A stretch of DNA of 64,000 bases from CAVYXK01 sp963772445 (GCA_963772445.1 CAVYXK010000001.1:434001-498000), one strand, 5' to 3'. Counted from the first letter of the stretch, positions 41,072 through 50,482 are shown. The notes: generated by a model from the sequence alone, not told the origin. Numbers and translations are program-made.

Positions 41072-41362
41072 ATGTTCGCCCGACTGGACACACGGTCACG
41101 GCGGGTACTACGGAACTTCCTGGTCCGGCTGTCGCTGTCGGCGTGGGTGCTGCTGCTCTTCGCCTCCCTCCACAGATGGCAGTACCGGCAGGCCGTCGGA
41201 GTCTTCCACCTGATGTGCGCGGTCTCGGCACTGTGTGCCATGACCGTCGCGTTGATTCGCCGCGAGAAGCCGCAGGATGCCACGCTTAATCTATGGGACG
41301 AGGGCTTGGCGTTCAGCGCATTGAGCCTGTTGGCACTGTTCCTGTGGCGGCTGGCGGGTTGA
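41072..41362 (+). CDS. Hypothetical two/three-helix membrane protein
   Basis: 96 residues. A basic amphipathic start (MFARLDTRSRRVLRNFLVRL) is followed by hydrophobic segments LSAWVLLLFASL, GVFHLMCAVSALCAMTVALI and FSALSLLALFLWRL. The charged inner loop RREKPQDATLNLWDEG points to the cytoplasm. No family is recognised. The 15-nt AT-rich sequence shared with the kdp control region lies about 50 nt upstream. It converges on ridA with no gap. Confidence 0.55.
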   Translation: MFARLDTRSRRVLRNFLVRLSLSAWVLLLFASLHRWQYRQAVGVFHLMCAVSALCAMTVALIRREKPQDATLNLWDEGLAFSALSLLALFLWRLAG

Positions 41363-41746
41363 TCAGCCCAGCACCGCCTGCGCCTCGATCTCGACCATCA
41401 GCTCAGGCACCACCAGAGCGGAGACCTCAACCAGCGTGGAGGCCGGCCGGTGGGCGCCGAAATAGCGCTGCCGAGCCGGGTTGATCAGCGCCCGGTCGTC
41501 AACATCGGTCAGGTACACGGTTACCTTCACGACATTCTCCGCGCCCGCCCCGACTGCCTTCAGGCAGGCGTCCATGTTCTGCAGCGCCACGTCAAATTGC
41601 TCCACCACCCCGGCGGGGATCGAGCCGTCCTGCCGGATGCCGACAGTGCCGGACACCCAGATCAGATTGCCGGCACGCACTACGTGGCAATAGTGACTGA
41701 ACGGTGCAGCTTGCCCGTCGATCAGTTTCCGTTCGATGCTTGGCAT
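41363..41746 (-). CDS. RidA-family enamine/imine deaminase
   Basis: 127 residues with the YjgF/RidA trimer fold. The motifs are GNLIWVSGTVGIRQDGSIPA, VVEQFDVALQNMDACLKAVG, VVKVTVYLTDVDDRALINPA (VTVYLTD) and HRPASTLVEVSALVVPELMV, where the Arg usually binds the carboxylate of the substrate. The last Glu of the family motif is present in VEIEAQAVLG. RidA hydrolyses reactive 2-aminoacrylate formed by PLP enzymes; paralogues may act on other imines. Confidence 0.88.
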   Translation of the reverse strand: MPSIERKLIDGQAAPFSHYCHVVRAGNLIWVSGTVGIRQDGSIPAGVVEQFDVALQNMDACLKAVGAGAENVVKVTVYLTDVDDRALINPARQRYFGAHRPASTLVEVSALVVPELMVEIEAQAVLG

Positions 41747-41759
41747 CTCGTGTGTCTCC

Positions 41760-42659
41760 TCAACTTGCCGGCCACAGCCAGGCGGCGCCGCGCACGCCCG
41801 ATGAATCGCCGTGCCGATTCTTCACCACTGGCGTGTTCACAACGTCACTGAAAACGTGCCGCCCCAGCAGAGACGGCACCACGCGATAGAGGTGCTCCAT
41901 GTTGGACAGCCCGCCGCCCAACACAATCACATCCGGATCGAGCATGGTGATCACGACCGCCAGCCCACGCGCGAGGCGGTCCGCGTGTCGGTCGAGGGCA
42001 TCCTGCGCGCGACGTTCGCCGGCCGCGGCGCGCACCGGGACGCTGCTCGCGTCATGCGCGTCCGGCCCATCGCAGTCGCGCGCCAGCGCGGGACCGGCGA
42101 CGTAGGTTTCGAGGCAGCCATACTGCCCGCACCAGCAGTGGTGGCCGGGGACTTCATCGGCGCTGGGCCAGGGCAGCGGGTTGTGCCCCCACTCGCCGGC
42201 GATGCGGTGCGGCCCGCGATGCACGTTGCCGTCCACAACGATGCCGCCACCCACGCCGGTGCCCAGGATCACGCCGAACACCACGCCGAACCCAGCGCCG
42301 GCGCCGTCGATGGCCTCGCTCAGCGCGAAGCAGTTGGCGTCGTTGTCCACCCGCACCTCGCGGCCGAGCTTTTCGCTGACGTCGCGGTCGAAGGTGTGTC
42401 CGTTCAGCGCGATCGAGTTGGCGTTCTTCACGCGCCCGGTCGCCGGGCTGATCACGCCGGGAATGCCAATGCCGATGGTCGCCCGCTGTCCCAGGATCAC
42501 CTCGGCCTCGTGCACCAGTCCGGCGATGCCGTCCAGCGTCGCGTCGTAGCCGGGGGGCGTCGGGATGCGATGTCGCACCCGCTCGGAGCCGTCCGGGGCG
42601 AGGGCGGCAATCTCGATCTTGGTGCCGCCGAGATCGATGCCGATGCGGTACTGGCTCAT
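41760..42659 (-). CDS. ROK-family sugar kinase (fructokinase/NAGK-like)
   Basis: The true start is ATG 42659 (MSQYRIGIDLGGTKIEIAAL), giving 299 residues; a longer open frame to 43088 overlaps tusA-like and deacetylase genes and is not used. ATP site DLGGTKIE, substrate loop VDNDANCFALSEAIDGA and GTGVGGGIVVDGNVH are present. The ROK zinc motif is CWCGQYGCLETYVAGPAL, preceded by GEWGHNPLP. It probably phosphorylates a hexose such as fructose, mannose or N-acetylglucosamine; the exact sugar cannot be read from sequence. Confidence 0.88.
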   Translation of the reverse strand: MSQYRIGIDLGGTKIEIAALAPDGSERVRHRIPTPPGYDATLDGIAGLVHEAEVILGQRATIGIGIPGVISPATGRVKNANSIALNGHTFDRDVSEKLGREVRVDNDANCFALSEAIDGAGAGFGVVFGVILGTGVGGGIVVDGNVHRGPHRIAGEWGHNPLPWPSADEVPGHHCWCGQYGCLETYVAGPALARDCDGPDAHDASSVPVRAAAGERRAQDALDRHADRLARGLAVVITMLDPDVIVLGGGLSNMEHLYRVVPSLLGRHVFSDVVNTPVVKNRHGDSSGVRGAAWLWPAS

Positions 42660-42722
42660 CGCCGCCAGCATGACGGAGCCGACCGGCTTGCTCAAGCGCA
42701 GCATGCGCCGCAGGATACGCCG

Positions 42723-42974
42723 ATGACCGAAGCGGTGCTCGACGCGAAGGGGCTGAGCTGTCCCCTGCCGGTGCTGCGCGCCAACCGCGTGCTGCGTGGC
42801 ATGCGGCCCAATGAGCGACTGCGCGTACTGGCGACCGATCGCGCGTCTGTTGCCGATTTCCAGGCCTACTGCCGCGAGACCGGGCACGCCCTGCTGGCCT
42901 GGAGCGACGAGGGCGGCGTGTTCAGCTTCCTGATTCGCCGTCGCGAGGCCGATCCGCCGGCAAAGGACGACTGA
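42723..42974 (+). CDS. TusA-like sulfurtransferase
   Basis: 83 residues from ATG 42723: MTEAVLDAKGLSCPLPVLRA. The CPxP motif (CPLP) contains the persulfide-carrying Cys. MRPNERLRVLATDRASVADF and a beta strand GGVFSFLIRR complete the small two-layer fold. TusA proteins pass sulfur in tRNA thiolation or other sulfur-relay pathways. It is followed one base later by the deacetylase gene, so probably one transcript. Confidence 0.85.
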   Translation: MTEAVLDAKGLSCPLPVLRANRVLRGMRPNERLRVLATDRASVADFQAYCRETGHALLAWSDEGGVFSFLIRRREADPPAKDD

Positions 42975-42975
42975 G

Positions 42976-43911
42976 GTGCCGACCGCGCTCATCACGCATC
43001 CCGCCTGCCTGGAGCACGACGCCGGGGACTGGCACCCCGAACGTCCGGACCGGCTGCGCGCGGTGCTGGCCGCGCTGGAAGCTCCCACATTCGCTACGCT
43101 GCTGCGCGAGACGGCGCCGCGGGCGACGCGCGAGCAGCTTCTGCTGGCGCATCCGGCGGACTATGTCGATGCCATCCTGGCGATCCGTCCTGCCCCGGGC
43201 GAGCTGGTGCAACTCGACGCCGACACTGCAATGAATGCCGGCAGCGCGGAGGCGGCGCTGCGCGCGGCCGGTGCCGCGATCGCCGGAGTGGACGCGGTCA
43301 TGGAGGGCACGGTGCGCGCGGCGTTTGCGGCGGTGCGCCCGCCCGGGCACCACGCGGAGCCGGCCCGCCCGATGGGGTTCTGCCTGTTCAACAATGCCGC
43401 GATTGCGGCGCTGTGGGCGCGTCGGCGACACGGGCTGCGGCGCGTCGCGGTGGTCGATTTCGACGTGCATCACGGCAACGGCACGCAGGTGATGTTCGCT
43501 GCTGATGCGGACCTGTTCTACGCGTCTTCGCATCAGAGCCCGTGCTATCCGGGTACCGGATATCCGCATGAGCGGGGTCGTGCCGGCAACATCGTGAATG
43601 TTCCGCTGCCGCCGGGCGCCGATGGTGACGCGTTTTGCACTGTCTGGGCCGGCACGATCCTGCCGGCGCTTGAACGCTTCGCGCCGGAGCTGCTGATCGT
43701 TTCCGCCGGATTCGACGCGCACAAGGCCGACCCGCTGGCGCAACTCCGGCTGGAGACGGCAGATTTCGCCTGGATCACGGCCGAGCTGGTGGCGGTTGCC
43801 GAACGACAGACCGGCGGACGTATCGTCTCGGTGCTGGAGGGCGGCTACGATCTCAATACGCTGGCCGCGTCGGTGGTGGCGCATGTGCGCGGGCTGATGC
43901 GCGTGGATTAA
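42976..43911 (+). CDS. Histone-deacetylase-family (AcuC/AphA-like) amidohydrolase
   Basis: 311 residues, starting at GTG 42976. Zinc-dependent arginase/deacetylase fold: VRPPGHHAEPARPMGFCLFN holds the catalytic His pair, VVDFDVHHGNGTQ supplies the first zinc Asp and His, and IVSAGFDAHKADPLAQL the second Asp. GGYDLNTLAASV closes the site. Bacterial members deacetylate small acetylated amines, polyamines or acetyl-CoA synthetase; the substrate here is open. It is co-directional with the TusA-like gene and with the racemase-family gene that follows after 13 nt. Confidence 0.9.
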   Translation: MPTALITHPACLEHDAGDWHPERPDRLRAVLAALEAPTFATLLRETAPRATREQLLLAHPADYVDAILAIRPAPGELVQLDADTAMNAGSAEAALRAAGAAIAGVDAVMEGTVRAAFAAVRPPGHHAEPARPMGFCLFNNAAIAALWARRRHGLRRVAVVDFDVHHGNGTQVMFAADADLFYASSHQSPCYPGTGYPHERGRAGNIVNVPLPPGADGDAFCTVWAGTILPALERFAPELLIVSAGFDAHKADPLAQLRLETADFAWITAELVAVAERQTGGRIVSVLEGGYDLNTLAASVVAHVRGLMRVD

Positions 43912-43924
43912 CGGAGACGGCAGC

Positions 43925-45013
43925 ATGAAGATCACCGGCATCACCACCAAGGCGTTCCGCTGGCCGCGCACGCGGCCGATCACCAACGGCAAGCACACCT
44001 ACACGCATGTCGATTTCGCGATCACCGAGATCACCACGGATGAGGGCATCACTGGCATTGGGCTGGGCAGCGGCGGCGCGATCGAGCGTGCCACGATCGA
44101 ACGGCTGATCCCGATGCTGATTGGCGAGGATCCGATCGACGTGGAGCGACTGTGGCACAAGATGTGGGTGCCGAAGCTGATCGGCCGACGCGGACTGACC
44201 ACACGGGCGATCGCCACGATCGATATCGGGCTGTGGGACATCCGCGCGAAGGCCGCAAACCTACCGCTCTACAAGATGCTCGGCGGCTTCCGCGACCGGG
44301 TGCCTACTTACATTGCCGGCGGCTATTACGAGGAGGGCAAGGGTCTCCGCGAGCTGGCGAAGGAGATGGAAGACAACGTTGCGATGGGTGCTCGCGCTGT
44401 GAAGATGAAAGTAGGCGGCGTGTCGATCGCAGAGGATGTTGCCCGCGTGCGCACGGTTCGCGAGGCGGTCGGGCCGGACGTGAAGCTGATGATCGACGCC
44501 AACTGCGCCTATCGTTGGTACGAAGCGGTGCAGCTCGCGAAGCGCGTCGAGCAGAATGACATCTTCTGGTTCGAGGAACCTGTGGCGCCGGACGATTACG
44601 ACGGCCACCGCAAGCTCGCCCAGGCCACCACCATCCCGATCGCCACCGGCGAGAACGAGTACACCCGTTACGGCTTCCGCGATCTGATCCGCGGCGACTG
44701 TGCCGCGATCCTGAACGCAGATGCCAAGGTGCTGGGCGGCGTCACCGAGTTCATGAAGGTGGCCGCATTGGCGCAGGCGCACGACCTCGATATCGCACCG
44801 CACGGCTCGCAGGACATCCACGTTCACCTGGTGGCGGCGATCAGCAACGGGCTTATCCTGGAATTCTACCGCGACACCGTCGATCCGATGTGGGGCCGCA
44901 TCTATCACCACACGCTGAGGCTAAACGCGGACGGCACCGTCAGCCCACCGGCCGTGCCCGGCATCGGCGCCGATCCGAACTATGACGTGCTCGACAGGTA
45001 TCGCGTGCAATAA
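43925..45013 (+). CDS. Mandelate racemase/muconate lactonising (enolase superfamily) enzyme
   Basis: 362 residues. A capping domain (MKITGITTKAFRWPRTRPIT) precedes the barrel. The KxK base motif is AVKMKVGG. Metal ligands are in LMIDANCAYRW (Asp), WFEEPVAPDDYDG (Glu) and IATGENEYTRYGF (Glu). A catalytic His is in IAPHGSQDIHVH. These are all consistent with an acid-sugar dehydratase or racemase of the MR subgroup. The substrate is not predictable. It shares an operon with the M20 hydrolase, 12 nt apart. Confidence 0.9.
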   Translation: MKITGITTKAFRWPRTRPITNGKHTYTHVDFAITEITTDEGITGIGLGSGGAIERATIERLIPMLIGEDPIDVERLWHKMWVPKLIGRRGLTTRAIATIDIGLWDIRAKAANLPLYKMLGGFRDRVPTYIAGGYYEEGKGLRELAKEMEDNVAMGARAVKMKVGGVSIAEDVARVRTVREAVGPDVKLMIDANCAYRWYEAVQLAKRVEQNDIFWFEEPVAPDDYDGHRKLAQATTIPIATGENEYTRYGFRDLIRGDCAAILNADAKVLGGVTEFMKVAALAQAHDLDIAPHGSQDIHVHLVAAISNGLILEFYRDTVDPMWGRIYHHTLRLNADGTVSPPAVPGIGADPNYDVLDRYRVQ

Positions 45014-45025
45014 GGGGAATTGCGA

Positions 45026-46450
45026 ATGCAGAACACCGAGGAGATCTGGCGGCTGGTCGATGCCAGGAAGGACGCGTTCCAAGCGATGAGCGACCGCATC
45101 TGGGGCGTGCCGGAGCTCGCTTATACCGAGACGCGATCCTGCGCCGAGCACACGGCGATGCTGGAACGCGAGGGCTTCCGCATAACCGCCAATGTTGCCG
45201 GCATTCCGACCGCGGTGATGGGCGAGGCAGGCGAAGGCGGTCCGGTGATTGCCGTTCTCGGCGAATACGACGCCCTGCCGGGCCTCAGTCAGGAGGCTGG
45301 CGTGGCCGAACATCGGCCGTTGCCAGGCGACGGCTATGGGCATGGCTGCGGGCACAATCTGCTCGGCTCTGCGTCGCTGCTGGCTGCTGCCGCGGTGAAA
45401 GATTACCTGGCGGCGCACGGCATCAAGGGGCGCGTCCGCTACTACGGCTGCCCCGCCGAAGAAGGCGGAGCGGCCAAGGGCTTTATGGTCCGTGCCGGCG
45501 CGTTCGATGATGTCGATGTCGCCGTGTCCTGGCACCCGGCTGCCTTTGCCGGGGTGAACGAGGCGAAGTCGCTGGCCAATACGCGCATCGATTTCACCTT
45601 CAACGGCCGCGCCTCGCACGCCGCCGCCGCGCCGCATCTTGGACGCAGCGCGCTCGACGGGGTCGAGCTGATGAACGTCGGCGTCAACTACATGCGCGAG
45701 CATATGCCGTCGGATGCGCGTGTGCATTATGCACTGCTCGATGCCGGTGGGATCGCGCCAAACGTGGTGCAGGCGCATGCGAAAGTGCGCTATCTGGTGC
45801 GCGCACGGAATTTGCCGGAGCTGAACCGGCTGATCGCTCGGGTGATCAAGATCTCCGAAGGCGCGGCACTGATGACCGAGACGAAGATGCAGCATCGCGT
45901 GGTTAGCGCGGTTTCCAACCTGCTGCCCAACACGCCACTCGAGCGTGCCATGCACGACAATCTGATGCGCCTCGGGCCGCCGCCCTTCGATGAGGCGGAT
46001 CGCGCCTTCGCCGCCAGGATCCAGGCGACGCTGAGCGACGAGGACATCGAATCCGCATTCCGCCGCGTCGGCCTGCCGATGCAGAAGGGAGTGACCTTGT
46101 GCGACGAGATCGTGCCGCTGGACACCAAGTCGGCGCCGATGATGGGCTCGACAGATGTGGGTGACGTGAGCTGGAAGGTGCCGACGGTGCAGGCGCGCGG
46201 CGCCACCTATGCGATCGGCACGCCGGGCCATTCGTGGCAGTTGACCGCGCAGGGCAAGATGCCGGCGGCGCATAAGGGCATGGTGCATGTGGCGAAGGTG
46301 ATGGCCGGCACCGCGATCGACGTGATCCGCGACGAGACGCTGCCGGCTCGCGCCAAGGCGGACCATGATGCTCGGCTGAAGGACACGCCGTATGTGTGCC
46401 CGTTGCCCCCGGATGTCGAGCCGCCGATCGAGATGTCGAAGGCGGCGTGA
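45026..46450 (+). CDS. M20-family amidohydrolase (AbgB-like)
   Basis: 474 residues from ATG 45026 (MQNTEEIWRLVDARKDAFQA); a TTG six nt earlier is less likely. AVLGEYDALPGLSQ and GYGHGCGHNLLG give the metal ligands typical of aminobenzoyl-glutamate/indole-acyl hydrolases. RYYGCPAEEGGAAKG has the catalytic Glu pair and FNGRASHAAAAPHLGRSALD the dimerisation domain. GTPGHSWQLTAQGKM provides the last His. It cleaves an N-acyl or dipeptide-like amide. With the MR-family enzyme it may form a small catabolic pathway. Confidence 0.9.
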   Translation: MQNTEEIWRLVDARKDAFQAMSDRIWGVPELAYTETRSCAEHTAMLEREGFRITANVAGIPTAVMGEAGEGGPVIAVLGEYDALPGLSQEAGVAEHRPLPGDGYGHGCGHNLLGSASLLAAAAVKDYLAAHGIKGRVRYYGCPAEEGGAAKGFMVRAGAFDDVDVAVSWHPAAFAGVNEAKSLANTRIDFTFNGRASHAAAAPHLGRSALDGVELMNVGVNYMREHMPSDARVHYALLDAGGIAPNVVQAHAKVRYLVRARNLPELNRLIARVIKISEGAALMTETKMQHRVVSAVSNLLPNTPLERAMHDNLMRLGPPPFDEADRAFAARIQATLSDEDIESAFRRVGLPMQKGVTLCDEIVPLDTKSAPMMGSTDVGDVSWKVPTVQARGATYAIGTPGHSWQLTAQGKMPAAHKGMVHVAKVMAGTAIDVIRDETLPARAKADHDARLKDTPYVCPLPPDVEPPIEMSKAA

Positions 46451-46511
46451 TCTGGCGGTACCGGAACTACGCCGTACATCACGCCTTGACCCCGGCCCCC
46501 ACAGATGGAAA

Positions 46512-46537
46512 CGCCGGGCAGGTGGTCCTGCCCGGCG
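46512..46537 (+). terminator. GC hairpin after the M20 gene, upstream of micro-ORF B
   Basis: A perfect 11-bp stem CGCCGGGCAGG / CCTGCCCGGCG with a TGGT loop, 61 nt after the hydrolase stop. It ends 18 nt before the ATG of the 26-codon ORF at 46556, a spacing almost identical to that seen at 21089-21132. Confidence 0.7.
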
Positions 46538-46555
46538 TCATCATCGAGCGAAACG

Positions 46556-46636
46556 ATGCAAGCCCATCGCAAGCTCTTGCCGTGGATCGTAGTGATCGTG
46601 ACCGTGAAGGTCAAGATCAGTATAGGTCGGCGGTAA
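46556..46636 (+). CDS. Micro-ORF B: 26-residue hydrophobic/basic peptide
   Basis: ATG to TAA. The peptide begins MQAHRKLLPW, has the core IVVIVTV and ends KVKISIGRR. It resembles micro-ORF A at 21132 in length, in the LP-x-IVVI core, in the VK-[IF] dyad and in the basic end. The last two bases of its stop codon region coincide with the IS4 insertion point. Rejoining the flanks across the IS4 gives TAG at the same position, so the peptide is unchanged by the insertion. The RBS is weak (CGAGCG). Function is unknown. Confidence 0.45.
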   Translation: MQAHRKLLPWIVVIVTVKVKISIGRR

Positions 46637-46730
46637 GTCGCGGCGACATCAGGGATTTTGGCGGTTCGTTGCTGGGGCGGATTTGATCCCGTGACGGCCC
46701 TCCCCGACGATACGGGCGGAGGGCCAGGCC

Positions 46731-47918
46731 ATGAACACCGGCAAGACGCTTTTCGCGCAGCTGATGGATTTTCTGCCGTGGAGCACGTTCGACCGGATTG
46801 TTGCGCGCTATCACGGCAACCGCGCGGTGCGGACGCTGCCCCGCGCCGCACAGTATCAGGTGATGGCATTTGCCCAGATTACCTATCGGGAGAGCCTGCG
46901 TGACATCGAGGCGTGTCTGTCGGCGCAATCGACCAAGCTCTATCACATGGGTCTCCGAGGGCCAATTCGCCGTTCCACGCTGGCCGACGCCAACGAAAGC
47001 CGCGATTGGCGGATCTATGCCGAGTTTGCCCGGCGGCTAATCGCGCAGGCCAGGCGGCTGTATGCCGACGACGATCCCGACGTGGATCTGCCCAGCACCG
47101 TGTATGCTCTCGAACTCGACGACCATCGATCTGTGTTTGTCGGTGTTCCGTGGGCGCATTTTCGTTCGACCAAGGCAGCGGTGAAGATGCATACGCTGCT
47201 TGATCTGCGCGGCAACATTCCAAGCTTCATCCACATATCAGACGGTAAGCTGCACGATGTTCATGCGCTTGATATGCTGCTTCCCGAAGCTGGAGCCATC
47301 TACGTCATGGATCGGGGCTACGTGGATTTCGCCCGTTTGCATGTACTGCACGAGGCCGGTGCCTTCTTCGTGACCCGGGCGAAGTCGAATTTGGATGCCC
47401 ACCGGGTGTATTCGGCGCCGGCAGATCGAAAGGCAGGCGTGATTTGCGATCAGACCATCGCGATGGATGGCTACCTCACACAGCGACATTATCCTGCACA
47501 CCTGCGGCGCATCCGCTTCAAGGACCCAGAGACCGGCAAAACGCTGATCTTCCTTACCAATCAGGTGACGTTGCCGGCTTTGACGATTTGCGCCCTCTAC
47601 AAGAGCCGCTGGCAGGTGGAACTCTTCTTCAAGTGGATCAAGCAGCATCTGCGCATCAAGCAATTCTACGGCATTTCGGAGAACGCGGTGAAGACCCAAA
47701 TCTGGATCGCGGTGTCAGTCTACGTGCTGGTCGCCATCGTCAGGAAGCGGCTCGGTCTGGACGTGTCGCTCTACACATTGCTACAGGTCCTTTCGGTCAC
47801 AGTATTTGAGAAAATGCCGATCCGATCTGCGATTTTGGCCACACCCGACCAGTTCGGCGACGCCGAAGTCAGCAACCAATTGGAATTATGGACCTGCCCC
47901 GGTTTGGTGGACAGGTGA
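46731..47918 (+). CDS. IS4-family transposase, C-terminus replaced by IS3 insertion
   Basis: 395 residues as read. N-terminal MNTGKTLFAQLMDFLPWSTF, first Asp region TVYALELDDHRSVFVGVPWA, second Asp YVMDRGYVDFARLH and the YREK-like Glu motif YKSRWQVELFFKWIKQHLRI are those of the IS4 family. After NQLELWT at 47894 the frame runs into the IS3 terminus (CPGLVDR). Without the IS3 the frame would continue TPLFTF to a stop near 53119. A hairpin (GGCCCTCC...GGAGGGCC) lies directly upstream of the ATG. It could still be functional because only the last few residues changed. Confidence 0.88.
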   Translation: MNTGKTLFAQLMDFLPWSTFDRIVARYHGNRAVRTLPRAAQYQVMAFAQITYRESLRDIEACLSAQSTKLYHMGLRGPIRRSTLADANESRDWRIYAEFARRLIAQARRLYADDDPDVDLPSTVYALELDDHRSVFVGVPWAHFRSTKAAVKMHTLLDLRGNIPSFIHISDGKLHDVHALDMLLPEAGAIYVMDRGYVDFARLHVLHEAGAFFVTRAKSNLDAHRVYSAPADRKAGVICDQTIAMDGYLTQRHYPAHLRRIRFKDPETGKTLIFLTNQVTLPALTICALYKSRWQVELFFKWIKQHLRIKQFYGISENAVKTQIWIAVSVYVLVAIVRKRLGLDVSLYTLLQVLSVTVFEKMPIRSAILATPDQFGDAEVSNQLELWTCPGLVDR

Positions 47919-48032
47919 GTGTTTGGGTTTATGACACCTGATGGGACGGCATTTTGTCCTCCTGTTTGCAACCATTCTTTAGTTTCCGGGGGCCCCTGGC
48001 GGAGCCATTCCCTGCCTCCCGGCTGGTACCGG

Positions 48033-49980
48033 GTGGGGATGGCCGCGCGCAACGGCGGTCAAGGACCGCCGAAGGCGGCGCGAAGCGTCCTGTGTGCCGG
48101 GCATGCCCGGCAGCCTGGGGGTGAAAGTCCCCTGTGCAACCTGATGGAGGTGAAGCACGAGCGAAGCGCAAGGGCGGAACCGCGAGGGACCGTCTGAAGG
48201 AAGCGTCGAGCGAAATCGCGTCCCGACGAACAGAAACCAGATATGAGGCAGCCATGATCGGACGAGCAAGCAGGACAGAGCGAAGTCCATATCCATCAAG
48301 GATCACGGCTGTAAATCTGGCGGGAGTGCGAGGAAGGCTGTCGGACTTACCCCGGGAGATCTGTCGCGTGTCCCGTCCGGGACTGGGGTGGTCGCAAGAT
48401 CACCCGAGCGCGCGGCAGAAGTCAGCAGAGGGCGTAGTAGGCCAGACCATCGGCCGAAGGCCCGAACGGTCCCCGCAAGGGGTTGAAGGAGAGGGCGAGT
48501 AGCTTGGGCGTCTCATGGTCCCAGTAGCGGCCGCGAAGCCACGGCGAGTGGCGCTTCCTTCTGCCGGTCGAGGTGAAGCCTCAGGGCGGCCGAGGGCAAG
48601 CTGGCCGAAGCGACCACGGCGGCGTCCGAACCCGAAAGTCCGGTCATGACCAGTACCCTGATGGAGGCAATCTGTGACCCGGACAACATAGCGTCAGCCG
48701 TGCGTGCGGTGATGCGCAACAAGGGTGCGCCCGGCGTCGACGGGATCACCGTCCGACACCTGCCGGGCGTCCTGGAAGCGCACTGGCCGGAGATCGAAAA
48801 TCAACTGCTTCAGGGGCGCTACCAGCCGCAACCGGTACGTCGGGTGCAAATCCCGAAGCCGGCCGGAGGGACGCGCGACCTCGGCATTCCAACCGCGATT
48901 GACCGCGTGATCCAGCAGGCGGTGCTGCAGCGGCTGCAGCCGCTGTGGGACCCGACATTCAGCGAGCATAGCTACGGCTTCCGGCCGGGCCGCTCGGCCC
49001 ACCAAGCGGTGACACAGGCGCAAGCCTATGTCAGCGAAGGCTATCAGTTTGTCGTTGATCTTGACCTGGCGAAGTTCTTCGACCGAGTCAATCACGACCG
49101 GCTAATGGCTGCGGTGGCCGCGCGCGTGTCCGACCGGCGGGTGCTTCGGCTCATCCGGAGCTTTCTGACCGCCGGTGTGCTTCATGGCGGGCTATTCGAA
49201 GCGAGTCACGAGGGCACCCCGCAAGGTGGCCCGCTCTCGCCCTTGCTCTCGAATCTCGTGCTGGATGAACTGGATCGCGAACTCGAGCGCCGCGGCCATC
49301 GCTTCGTGCGCTACGCAGATGACTGCAATATCTACGTGCGCAGCGAGACGGCTGGCCGGCGAGTGATGGCGAGCATCACCCGCTTCATCGAACGGCGTCT
49401 CAAGCTTCAGGTCAATGCGGAGAAGAGTGCCGTGGCTCATCCATGGCAACGCTCCTTCCTCGGCTTTACGCTGACGGAGGAGAGCACGCCACGCCGACGC
49501 ATCGCCGACAAGGCCGTCGTCCGGTTCAAAGACCGGGTGCGGAATCTGACGGGACGCAACCGCGGGGTGAGCCTGTCGCGGATGATCGCCGACCTGAACC
49601 CGCTGCTGCGGGGATGGGCCGGCTATTTCGGCTTCAGCCAAGGACGTGAATTGTCCTCACTGGACGGTTGGGTCCGGCGGCGCCTCCGTTGCGCCGCCTG
49701 GATTCAATGGAAGACCAGACCACGGCGCCTCGATGAACTGCGCCGCCTCGGCGTCTCCCGGCGGACGGCCTTCGCGGCCGTCATGAGCCCGCGGGGGCCG
49801 TGGCGCGTCAGCACGAGCGAGGCGCTACATCTCGGCTTCTCGAAGGCGCGCTTCCGCGGTCTCGGACTGGCCTCCATGGAGAGCGCTGGCCGGACCTAAT
49901 CCGCCGAACCGCCGTGGTACGGACCCGTATGCCCGGTGGTGTGGGAGGGGCGGCATCGCGAGATGCCCCCCTATCCCGAT
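48033..49980 (+). mobile_element. Group II intron 1 (antisense to the IS3 orfB)
   Basis: Starts GTGGGGATGG and contains domain I-like sequence up to the RT gene, for example GGGGGTGAAAGTCCCCTGTG and GAAGTCAGCAGAGGGCGTAG. After the RT come domain V/VI-type sequences GAACCGCCGTGGTACGGACC and CGTATGCCCGGTGGTGTGGG, and the end ...CTATCCCGAT. Cutting at 48033/49980 joins IS3 orfB as VLAAV-TGTSREAGNG and then reaches a stop inside IS3, which supports these boundaries. 1948 nt. Confidence 0.85.
48646..49899 (+). CDS. ltrA: Group II intron reverse transcriptase/maturase (intron 1)
   Basis: 417 residues. RT blocks include MRNKGAPGVDGITVRHLPGV, RRVQIPKPAGGTRDLGIPTA, SYGFRPGRSAHQAV, DLDLAKFFDRVNHDRLM and GTPQGGPLSPLLSNLVLDEL. 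The catalytic motif is intact in FVRYADDCNIYV. The maturase (X) domain follows: MIADLNPLLRGWAGYFGFSQ. No HNH endonuclease domain is visible. The protein helps the intron splice and retrohome. Complete and probably active. Confidence 0.95.
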   Translation: MTSTLMEAICDPDNIASAVRAVMRNKGAPGVDGITVRHLPGVLEAHWPEIENQLLQGRYQPQPVRRVQIPKPAGGTRDLGIPTAIDRVIQQAVLQRLQPLWDPTFSEHSYGFRPGRSAHQAVTQAQAYVSEGYQFVVDLDLAKFFDRVNHDRLMAAVAARVSDRRVLRLIRSFLTAGVLHGGLFEASHEGTPQGGPLSPLLSNLVLDELDRELERRGHRFVRYADDCNIYVRSETAGRRVMASITRFIERRLKLQVNAEKSAVAHPWQRSFLGFTLTEESTPRRRIADKAVVRFKDRVRNLTGRNRGVSLSRMIADLNPLLRGWAGYFGFSQGRELSSLDGWVRRRLRCAAWIQWKTRPRRLDELRRLGVSRRTAFAAVMSPRGPWRVSTSEALHLGFSKARFRGLGLASMESAGRT

Positions 49981-50482
49981 TGACGGCCGCGAGCACGGCG
50001 GCAGGCTGGTCATCGTCGGGAACGACGATCATTGCATAATGCCGTCGTTCGTAGTCGATCGGTGAAAGATACTCGATCGAGGAGTGACGACGACGCGGAT
50101 TGTAGAAGCCTTCGATGAAGGCGAACACCGCGCGGCGAGCTTCGGCCGGAGTCTTGAAGCGACAGCGGGCGAGAAGCTCGCATTCGAGGGTGGCGAAGAA
50201 GCTCTCGCACATGGCGTTGTCGTAGGCGTCTCCAACCGAGCCCATCGAGGGACGCACGCCGGCCTCGCGGCAACGATGGCCGAACTCGATCGAGGTGTAT
50301 TGCGAACCCTGATCGGAGTGATGGATCACGCCTCTGGGTCGTCGCGTCACCAGCGCCATGTTCAGAGCATCAAGCACCAATTGCCTGGCGAGCGTGGTGG
50401 CCATCGACCAGCCGACTACGCGGCGGCTGAAGGCGTCGAGCACCACGGCGATAGAGAAAGCCCGCCCAGGTCGGGATGTAGG

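Noticed and set aside
41811..42722. Upstream part of the 387-codon + strand frame that ends with the TusA-like protein
   Set aside because: Antisense to the ROK kinase; only the last 83 codons (from ATG 42723) are a real gene.
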